Assembly (NCBI RefSeq): GCF_000506985.1
Contig: NZ_KI650980.1
Span: 310,001-374,000 of the forward strand
Direction: 5' to 3'
DNA length: 64,000 nucleotides
Source of the DNA: Advenella kashmirensis W13003
Lineage (GTDB): Bacteria; Pseudomonadota; Gammaproteobacteria; Burkholderiales; Burkholderiaceae_B
Shown here: positions 57,348 to 64,000 of the stretch, piece after piece
How positions within the stretch are numbered: the stretch's first letter is position 1
Layout: the number at the start of each line of letters is the position of its first letter
Position numbers and translations under genes: made by a program
Notes under the pieces: generated by a model
The model's input: only the letters and a program-made list of their open reading frames with translations
Databases searched by the model: none
Told to the model about the DNA's origin: nothing

Positions 57348-60044
57348 ATGGATTCTTTTGCCAGGGAGACCCTGCCCATTTCGCTAGAAGAGGAAATGCG
57401 TCGCAGCTATCTCGATTACGCCATGAGCGTAATTGTCGGCCGGGCGCTTCCCGATGTCAGGGACGGGCTCAAGCCGGTGCATCGCAGGGTGTTGTTTGCC
57501 ATGCACGAACTGAACAACGATTGGAACCGCGCTTATAAGAAATCGGCTCGTATCGTCGGTGACGTCATCGGTAAATATCACCCGCACGGTGATCAGGCCG
57601 TTTATGACACCATTGTCCGTATGGCGCAGGACTTCTCCCTGCGTTATATGCTGGTCGACGGTCAGGGTAACTTCGGCTCGGTCGACGGCGACAGCGCCGC
57701 TGCCATGCGATACACCGAAATCCGCCTGGCCAAGATCGCCCACGAGCTGCTGGCCGATATCGATCAGGAAACGGTCGACTTCGGGCCTAACTACGACGGC
57801 AGCGAGCAGGAACCGCTGTTACTGCCTTCGCGCGTGCCCAATCTGCTGGTTAACGGCAGTTCCGGCATTGCGGTCGGTATGGCGACCAATATTCCGCCGC
57901 ACAATCTGAGCGAAGTGGTCGACGGCTGCCTGTATTGCCTGCGCAATCCGGGTTGTACCCTCGATGAGCTCATCGAACTTATTCCCGCGCCCGATTTTCC
58001 AACGGGCGGCATTATCTATGGCATTACCGGCGTGCGCGAAGGGTATCGCACCGGCCGCGGACGGGTCGTCATGCGGGCCAAGACCCATTTCGAGGATATG
58101 GAAAAGGGCAATCGCCAATCCATCGTCGTCGACGAATTACCGTATCAGGTTAATAAGAAGACGTTGCAGGAACGCATCGCCGAGCTGGTCAACGAAAAGA
58201 AAATCGAGGGTATCTCGGACATTCGCGACGAGTCTGACAAAGACGGTATGCGTCTGGTGATCGAACTCAAGCGTGGCGAAGTTCCCGAAGTCATTCTGAA
58301 TAACCTGTTCAAGCATACGCAATTGCAGGATACCTTCGGCATCAATATGGTCGCGCTGGTCGAAGGCCAGCCGCGCCTGCTCAATCTGAAGCAGATGGTT
58401 GAGTACTTCCTGAGTCATCGCCGGGAAGTGGTTACACGCCGTACGGTATTTCAGCTGCGCAAGGCGCGCGAGCGTGGTCATCTGCTTGAAGGGCTGGCAG
58501 TTGCACTGGCCAATATCGATGAGTTCATCGCCATCATCAAGGGCGCGCCGACGCCGCCTGTCGCAAGACAGGAACTGATGGCACGCAACTGGGACTCCTC
58601 GCTGGTGCGCGAACTGTTGCTGCGCGCCGATGAAGGTGGCGTGCTGGGCGGCAGCGCGGCATATCGGCCGGAAACGCTGGCTGATATTTTCGGTCTGCAG
58701 AACGACGGACTGTATCGTTTAAGCGACACTCAGGCCCAGGAAATTCTTAATATGCGCCTGCAGCGCCTTACCGGCCTGGAGCAGGACAAAATCGTCAATG
58801 AGTACCGTGAAATCATGGACAATATTGCCGATTTGCTCGATATCCTGGCCAAGCCCGAGCGCATTACCGCGATTATTTCCGATGAGCTGACCGCCATCAA
58901 GGCAGAGTTTTCGACCAATGCCAAGGACATGCGGCGTTCAGAAGTGATCATGAATGCCACCGAGCTGGATACCGAAGACCTGATTACGCCGGCCGACATG
59001 GTCGTGACCCTGTCCAACAGCGGCTATATCAAGAGCCAGCCGCTGTCCGAATACCGCTCGCAAAAACGCGGCGGCCGGGGCAAGCAGGCTACCGCCATGA
59101 AAGAAGACGACTGGATCGACCAGTTGTTTATCGCCAATACGCACGATTACCTGCTGTGTTTCTCCGATCGTGGCCGGGTGTACTGGCTCAAGGTCTGGGA
59201 AGTGCCACAAGGCACTCGCGGCTCCCGTGGTCGTCCGATCGTCAATATGTTCCCGCTGATCGATGGCGAGAAAATTACGGTAGTTCTGCCGGTTCGTGAA
59301 TTCACCGACACCAGTTTCGTTTTCATGGCGACCTCTCGCGGTACCGTCAAGAAAACGCCGCTGTCCGATTTCTCCAATCCACGCAAAGCCGGCATTATTG
59401 CCGTCGCGCTCGATGACGGCGACTATCTGATCGGCGCCGATCTGACCGATGGCGAACACGATGTCATGCTGTTTTCCGATGCCGGCAAAGCCGTCAGATT
59501 CGACGAGAATGATGTCCGCCCAATGGGACGTACCGCGCGCGGCGTACGCGGGATGAATCTGGAAGGGGATCAGCAGGTGATTTCGCTGCTGGTGGCAGGC
59601 GATGAATCTCAAAGTGTGCTTACCGCGACCGAAAACGGCTTCGGCAAACGCACCTCCATTGTCGAATACACTCGTCATGGGCGTGGCACCAAGGGCATGA
59701 TCGCCATCCAGACCAGCGCCCGTAACGGCAAGGTGGTGGGGGCAGTGCTTGTGAATCCGTCCGACGAAATCATGCTCATTACGACGGGCGGCGTGCTGGT
59801 ACGTACGCGCGTTGCCGAAGTGCGGGAAATGGGACGCGCAACGCAAGGCGTGACGCTGATCAGTGTCGATGACGGCAGCACGCTGTGTGGTGTACGACGG
59901 GTCGTGGAAAGCGATGCCGATGTCGATGAAGGTGAAGAGGAAACGGCAGGCAATGCCGGTGAGTCTCAGCCACCCGTCGACAACGGCAACGATTCCTCTG
60001 GCGAAGCAGGACCTGCTTCGCCGGACACAGACAACGAGTCCTGA
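57348..60044 (+). CDS. gyrA: DNA gyrase subunit A
   Basis: 898 residues from ATG 57348, or 901 from ATG 57339. The breakage-reunion domain holds [24 protein letters not shown] and [11 protein letters not shown] with the catalytic Tyr. Six C-terminal beta-pinwheel blades (QKRGGRG GyrA-box) wrap DNA. An acidic Glu/Asp-rich tail ends the protein. The quinolone region reads [10 protein letters not shown]: Gln at the usual Ser83 site (codon 57594-57596) and Asp at 87. Numbering from 57348 puts this residue at 83 exactly. It heads the serC-pheA-hisC-tyrA run. Confidence 0.97.
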   Translation: MDSFARETLPISLEEEMRRSYLDYAMSVIVGRALPDVRDGLKPVHRRVLFAMHELNNDWNRAYKKSARIVGDVIGKYHPHGDQAVYDTIVRMAQDFSLRYMLVDGQGNFGSVDGDSAAAMRYTEIRLAKIAHELLADIDQETVDFGPNYDGSEQEPLLLPSRVPNLLVNGSSGIAVGMATNIPPHNLSEVVDGCLYCLRNPGCTLDELIELIPAPDFPTGGIIYGITGVREGYRTGRGRVVMRAKTHFEDMEKGNRQSIVVDELPYQVNKKTLQERIAELVNEKKIEGISDIRDESDKDGMRLVIELKRGEVPEVILNNLFKHTQLQDTFGINMVALVEGQPRLLNLKQMVEYFLSHRREVVTRRTVFQLRKARERGHLLEGLAVALANIDEFIAIIKGAPTPPVARQELMARNWDSSLVRELLLRADEGGVLGGSAAYRPETLADIFGLQNDGLYRLSDTQAQEILNMRLQRLTGLEQDKIVNEYREIMDNIADLLDILAKPERITAIISDELTAIKAEFSTNAKDMRRSEVIMNATELDTEDLITPADMVVTLSNSGYIKSQPLSEYRSQKRGGRGKQATAMKEDDWIDQLFIANTHDYLLCFSDRGRVYWLKVWEVPQGTRGSRGRPIVNMFPLIDGEKITVVLPVREFTDTSFVFMATSRGTVKKTPLSDFSNPRKAGIIAVALDDGDYLIGADLTDGEHDVMLFSDAGKAVRFDENDVRPMGRTARGVRGMNLEGDQQVISLLVAGDESQSVLTATENGFGKRTSIVEYTRHGRGTKGMIAIQTSARNGKVVGAVLVNPSDEIMLITTGGVLVRTRVAEVREMGRATQGVTLISVDDGSTLCGVRRVVESDADVDEGEEETAGNAGESQPPVDNGNDSSGEAGPASPDTDNES

Positions 60045-60080
60045 TTTTTCCGGTCTTTGACCATTATTTCAAGGTAGAAC

Positions 60081-61214
60081 ATGGGTATGCAATATTGGAA
60101 TTTTTCGGCCGGCCCGGCAGTGCTGCCCAAGTCTGTGCTGGAACAGGCGGCTGCGGAAATGCTCGACTGGCATGGCAGCGGCATGTCGGTCATGGAAATG
60201 AGCCATCGCGGTGCCGAGTTTACGCAGATCTGTGATGAGGCCGAAGCCGATCTGCGCACGCTGCTGGGGGTCTCGGACGATTACGCCGTGATGTTCATGC
60301 AGGGTGGCGCTTCGGCCGAAAATGCCATCGTGCCCATGAACCTGATTGCACGCAACCCCTCAAACAGCGCCGATTACGTCCTGACCGGCAGCTGGTCGGT
60401 CAAGTCTCACAAGGAAGCGCAGCGCTACGGTACGATCCGCATCGCTGCTGCATCCGACGGCGAAAAGCAGATTGACGGCGTGACCTATCAGCCCTGGAGC
60501 TGGGTGCCGCCGCTTGATTCCTGGCGGGTTCAGGCCGATGCCTCTTATTTACATTACTGCAGCAACGAAACAATCGGCGGTGTCGAGATTGCCGACATGC
60601 CCGACATGCAGGCGCTGGGTGCACCCGACGTCCCGCTGGTACTGGATGCCTCGTCGCACTTTCTGTCCCGTCCGCTCGATGTTTCGCGCACCGGTATGGT
60701 TTACGCCGGTGCACAGAAAAACGCCGGTCCGGCCGGCGTCACCATGGTCATCGTGCGCCGGGATATGCTGGGTCATGCCCTCGCATGCTGTCCGTCGGCC
60801 TTCGACTATGTGAATGTCGCCAAGGATCGGTCCCGCTACAATACACCGCCGAGCTATGGTATTTATATTTGCGGCCTGGTGTTCAAATGGCTGCTGCAAC
60901 TGGGCGGCCTGGCCGAGATCGAGAGACAGAACCTGGCCAAATCACAGGCGCTGTATGCCCAGATCGACAGTAGCGACTTTTATGCCAACCCCATTCAGCC
61001 GGCCTTCCGTTCCCGCATGAATGTCCCGTTTACGCTCGCCAGCGATGCGCTGACGGCGCAGTTCCTCAAGGAAGCCACCCAGCATCGCCTGCTGGCGCTC
61101 AAGGGGCATAAATCCGTGGGCGGGGTACGGGCGTCCATCTACAACGCGATGCCCATGGAAGGCGTCACCACCCTGATTGACTTTATGAAAGAGTTCGAGC
61201 GCACGCATGGATAA
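60081..61214 (+). CDS. serC: Phosphoserine aminotransferase
   Basis: 377 residues, a PLP enzyme making phosphoserine from phosphohydroxypyruvate and 3-hydroxy-4-phosphohydroxythreonine in the B6 route. [19 protein letters not shown] starts the protein; the PLP Lys is in [17 protein letters not shown] at about residue 211-213; C-terminal [16 protein letters not shown] is typical. It lies 37 bases after gyrA and overlaps pheA by eight bases. Confidence 0.97.
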   Translation: MGMQYWNFSAGPAVLPKSVLEQAAAEMLDWHGSGMSVMEMSHRGAEFTQICDEAEADLRTLLGVSDDYAVMFMQGGASAENAIVPMNLIARNPSNSADYVLTGSWSVKSHKEAQRYGTIRIAAASDGEKQIDGVTYQPWSWVPPLDSWRVQADASYLHYCSNETIGGVEIADMPDMQALGAPDVPLVLDASSHFLSRPLDVSRTGMVYAGAQKNAGPAGVTMVIVRRDMLGHALACCPSAFDYVNVAKDRSRYNTPPSYGIYICGLVFKWLLQLGGLAEIERQNLAKSQALYAQIDSSDFYANPIQPAFRSRMNVPFTLASDALTAQFLKEATQHRLLALKGHKSVGGVRASIYNAMPMEGVTTLIDFMKEFERTHG

Positions 61215-62295
61215 TTCACTACAGGACGCGCTCAAATCGCTGCGCGACAAGATCGATCACATTGACCGCAGTATTCTGGACTTGCTCAATCAGCGCGCGC
61301 AGACTGCCATCGAGGTGGGCAAGGTCAAGCATGAGCACCAGGCCGACAGTGCAGTGCTCAAGCCCGAGCGCGAAGCGCAGGTTATCCGGCATCTGCAGGA
61401 ACTCAATCGTTACGGTACGTTCACTGAAACGGGTGTGCGTGCGGTCTGGGCCGAAATCATCTCGGTTTGTCGCGGATTGGAAAAAGGTCTTACCGTCGCT
61501 TATCTTGGGCCGGAAGGATCGTTCTCAGAGCAGGCCGCCACGGAGTTTTACGGCCATTCCGTGCATTCCCTGCCATGTCCGTCTTTTGACGAAGTCTTCC
61601 GTGCGGTTGAAGCCGGACAGGCCGATGTGGGCATGGTGCCGGTGGAAAATTCCACCGAAGGTGCCGTCAACCGAACGCTTGATCTGTTTCTTAATTCTAC
61701 GGTCAAAGTGCACGGCGTGCGCTCCATTCCCATTCGTCACTGTCTCATGAGCCTGCATGGCACCATGGATGGGGTCAAATGCATCATGGCGCATCCCCAG
61801 GCGCTCGCGCAATGTCAGAAATGGCTATCGCAGCATTATCCGACCCTGGAGATCGTACCGGCTGCCAGTAATTCCGAAGCCGCCAAACATGCCGCGCAGG
61901 ACGAAACGGTCGCGGCGATTGCCGGAGAAACCGCTGCGGTCTTCTGGAACCTGGGCCTGGTGGCCTCGGGCATTCAGGATGACGCCAATAACAAGACCCG
62001 TTTTCTGGCCATTGGCAATATCGAGACCGCCCCCAGTGGTCGCGACCAGACCAGCCTGATTTTTGCCGTGCCCAACCGGGTGGGGGCAGTGTATGAAATG
62101 ATCAGCCCCTTCGCGCGCAACGGCGTTTCCATGACCCGTTTCGAATCACGGCCGGCCCGTACGGGGCAGTGGGAGTATTATTTTTACGTTGACGTCCTGG
62201 GGCATAGCTCTGACGAGAACGTTGCGCGGGCGCTGGAAGAGCTGAAACAGCAGTCCGCATTTTTCAAAATTCTGGGTTCCTACCCAATGCAATAG
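61207..62295 (+). CDS. pheA: Bifunctional chorismate mutase/prephenate dehydratase (P-protein)
   Basis: 362 residues. Chorismate mutase of AroQ type (residues about 8-90: [20 protein letters not shown], with the catalytic Arg/Lys) is joined to prephenate dehydratase (about 97-270, [30 protein letters not shown]) and an ACT domain with [24 protein letters not shown], which binds Phe for feedback inhibition. No leader peptide or terminator precedes this gene, in contrast to enteric pheA; control at the gene level seems to lie at DAHP synthase instead. It overlaps serC by eight bases. Confidence 0.97.
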   Translation: MDNSLQDALKSLRDKIDHIDRSILDLLNQRAQTAIEVGKVKHEHQADSAVLKPEREAQVIRHLQELNRYGTFTETGVRAVWAEIISVCRGLEKGLTVAYLGPEGSFSEQAATEFYGHSVHSLPCPSFDEVFRAVEAGQADVGMVPVENSTEGAVNRTLDLFLNSTVKVHGVRSIPIRHCLMSLHGTMDGVKCIMAHPQALAQCQKWLSQHYPTLEIVPAASNSEAAKHAAQDETVAAIAGETAAVFWNLGLVASGIQDDANNKTRFLAIGNIETAPSGRDQTSLIFAVPNRVGAVYEMISPFARNGVSMTRFESRPARTGQWEYYFYVDVLGHSSDENVARALEELKQQSAFFKILGSYPMQ

Positions 62296-62307
62296 AAGGT
62301 GATTTGA

Positions 62308-63444
62308 ATGTCTGGTGCCGCCAATACAGTCGGTATATGTAGTAATGTGAATGACATGATGCCTTATCAGGCGGGCAAGCCCATTGATGAGCTGGCGCGC
62401 GAGTACGGGCTGGACCCGGCCAGCATCGTCAAGCTGGCCTCCAACGAAAACCCGCTGGGCATGCCCGAGTCTGCCCGTCAGGCCATTGCCGGGTTTCTGG
62501 ACAGTGTGTCCGGGCAGGCGCTGGGTCGCTATCCCGATCCCAATGCCTTTTCACTCAAGCAGGCGCTGGCCACGCATTATCAGGTGCCGGCCGAATGGTT
62601 GACTGTTGGCAACGGCTCCAACGATTTGCTCGAAATCATCTCACTTGCCATTCTGGACGAGCATGCGTCCTGCGTTTATGCGGAACACGCCTTTATTGTC
62701 TATCAGCTGTCTACGCAGGCGCGCGGTGCGCGGCATATCAAGGTGCCGGCCGTCGATTACGGGCATGATCTGCAAGCCATGTTCGATGCCATTGCCGACG
62801 ATACGCGACTGGTATTCATTGCGAATCCGAACAATCCGACAGGTACCTTCCATTCGGGCAAGGCCATCGGCCAGTTTGTCCAGAAAGTTCATGCTGCGTA
62901 CGGCACGCGCGTAACGGTTGTTCTGGACGAAGCCTACAACGAATATCTGGACCCTGAACTGCGCTTTGACAGTGCACAACTGGTGCGGGAGTATCCCAAT
63001 CTGATCGTCGTGCGCACCTTTTCCAAGGCCTATGGCCTGGCGGGTGTGCGTATGGGTTTTGCGATTGCCCGCCCTGAAATGACCGACTACCTGAACCGCG
63101 TTCGCCAGCCGTTCAATGTCAATCTGCTGGCCCAGGTGGCTGCTATTGCGGCACTCAAGGACAAAGACTTTCTTGAGAAAACCTATGAGCTGAACCGGGA
63201 TGGCAAGCAGTGGCTTTGCGAACAGTTTGAGCAGATGGGACTGGCGTACGTGCCCAGCTATGGTAATTTTGTTCTTTTGCACGTTGGCGATGCGGCGGCG
63301 GTCAATACCGGCTTGCTGCAACGAGGCGTGATCGTGCGTCCCGTCATCGGCGACGGTTTACCGGAACATATGCGCATTTCCATTGGTCTGCCGCAGGAAA
63401 ACGCCCGGTTTATTACCGCGCTCAAAGAGGTGTTGGGCAAGTGA
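62308..63444 (+). CDS. hisC: Histidinol-phosphate/aromatic aminotransferase
   Basis: 378 residues, a class II PLP aminotransferase of the HisC family with KLASNENPLGMPESA, FIANPNNPTGT, VLDEAYNEYLD and the PLP Lys in RTFSKAYGLAGVRMGFA. AGAAGGTGA is a strong ribosome site. Placed between pheA and tyrA it is probably the aromatic aminotransferase for Phe and Tyr, as such HisC paralogues often accept both substrates; no his operon gene is next to it. Confidence 0.9.
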   Translation: MSGAANTVGICSNVNDMMPYQAGKPIDELAREYGLDPASIVKLASNENPLGMPESARQAIAGFLDSVSGQALGRYPDPNAFSLKQALATHYQVPAEWLTVGNGSNDLLEIISLAILDEHASCVYAEHAFIVYQLSTQARGARHIKVPAVDYGHDLQAMFDAIADDTRLVFIANPNNPTGTFHSGKAIGQFVQKVHAAYGTRVTVVLDEAYNEYLDPELRFDSAQLVREYPNLIVVRTFSKAYGLAGVRMGFAIARPEMTDYLNRVRQPFNVNLLAQVAAIAALKDKDFLEKTYELNRDGKQWLCEQFEQMGLAYVPSYGNFVLLHVGDAAAVNTGLLQRGVIVRPVIGDGLPEHMRISIGLPQENARFITALKEVLGK

Positions 63445-64000
63445 GTAGGTATCCCGCCGACACTGACGCGCAGGCGTTCAGGATTCCGGTTCTGGCCGTT
63501 GTCGGTGTCGGGCTGATCGGCGGTTCGCTGGCGCTCTCGCTCAAGCGCCATGGCGTGGCAGGCGAGGTGCTGGGCCTCAGTCATGATCCGGTCAGTCTTC
63601 AGAAGGCGCTCGAACTGGGTATTATCGACAGGGTGGCCGACTTCGAAGACATCGTGCAGGCTGATGTGGTTGTCGTGGCCACGCCCGTATCGGCGGTTGA
63701 GGCGGTATTCAAGGCGATCGTGCCTTTTTTGCAACCGCATGCGCTGCTGACTGATGTATGCAGTACCAAGCAACAGGTGATTGCGGTGGCTCGACGGGTA
63801 CTGGGTAAACGTATCGGGCAGTTTGTTCCCGGTCATCCGATTGCCGGAGCAGAAACATCGGGACCGCAGGCCGCGCAGGCGTTTCTGTATGAGCAGAAAC
63901 AGGTTATTCTGACGCCATTGCCGGAAAACCACCCTGAACAGACCGATTTGCTGACCCGCCTGTGGGAAGCCTGCGGCTCGACGGTGTGCATTCAGGATGC
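63441..64000 (+). CDS. tyrA: Prephenate dehydrogenase, partial
   Basis: The frame starts at GTG 63441, overlapping the hisC stop by four bases (GTGA), and runs off the window after about 186 codons. An NAD(P)-binding loop GVGLIGGSLALSLK lies near residue 23, with VVVATPVSAVE and DVCSTKQQV and then FVPGHPIAGAETSGPQ, the prephenate site. It makes 4-hydroxyphenylpyruvate for tyrosine. The 3' end is outside the window. Confidence 0.93.
   Translation, partial: MSRYPADTDAQAFRIPVLAVVGVGLIGGSLALSLKRHGVAGEVLGLSHDPVSLQKALELGIIDRVADFEDIVQADVVVVATPVSAVEAVFKAIVPFLQPHALLTDVCSTKQQVIAVARRVLGKRIGQFVPGHPIAGAETSGPQAAQAFLYEQKQVILTPLPENHPEQTDLLTRLWEACGSTVCIQD

Noticed and set aside
56951-57379. Two minus-strand open frames of 72 and 68 codons between ompA and gyrA
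   Set aside because: No ribosome sites or recognisable domains; one overlaps the start of gyrA. Treated as non-coding.

Overview
The window is a gene-dense chromosomal segment of a betaproteobacterium, most likely family Alcaligenaceae near Advenella/Bordetella. This is inferred from the proteins and gene order: a slpA-ispH pair, a yebC-purD-nadD-rsfS-rlmH-maf run, an ompA / ubiG-gph block beside gyrA, a gyrA-serC-pheA-hisC-tyrA run, tripartite tricarboxylate transporter genes, glutamine at the GyrA position usually called 83, and a permuted tmRNA gene of the betaproteobacterial type. No rRNA, insertion sequence, prophage or CRISPR array was seen.

Layout. 1-9.1 kb: radC, slpA-ispH-maiA, the minus-strand maf-rlmH-rsfS-nadD-purD-yebC run, and a HerA-like ATPase. 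9.1-17 kb: regulator/oxidoreductase pairs (marR/qor, lysR/tas), then fbp and pepN. 17-27.4 kb: a DUF4136 lipoprotein, tldD, an attenuator-controlled DAHP synthase, the glcDEF glycolate oxidase operon, mnmA and purB. 27.5-33.3 kb: a cytochrome c'/cytochrome b561 pair, three lipoproteins (two with a SecD P1-head-like domain), a membrane-anchored FMN-binding glutamate-synthase-like protein and a small proline-rich membrane protein. 33.5-43.1 kb: cdh and an LplT-like transporter, a barnase/barstar pair, sstT with a structured leader, tctBA opposite a two-component system, and a tRNA with a CAU anticodon. 43.2-53.6 kb: MltB-like transglycosylase, tail-specific protease, an RND efflux pair, rfbD, an unknown gene and a DUF1415 gene. 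53.6-64 kb: permuted ssrA, ubiG-gph-OmpA-like lipoprotein, ompA, and the gyrA-serC-pheA-hisC-tyrA run, cut by the window edge.

How the parts relate. Two loci serve aromatic amino acids: the entry enzyme (DAHP synthase, 19.6 kb) and the Phe/Tyr branch (pheA-hisC-tyrA, 61-64 kb). The entry gene is preceded by an 18-residue leader peptide with five Phe and two Tyr codons, followed by a strong intrinsic terminator. This is the arrangement of a classical phe attenuator and is the most interesting regulatory feature here. Second is the two-piece tmRNA, in which the acceptor piece precedes the tag-coding piece and encodes the tag ANDESYALAA. Third is a nested stem structure plus an RBS-proximal hairpin in the sstT leader, which looks riboswitch-like but matches no class I recognise. 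All calls come from reading the sequence and its translations; no database search was run.
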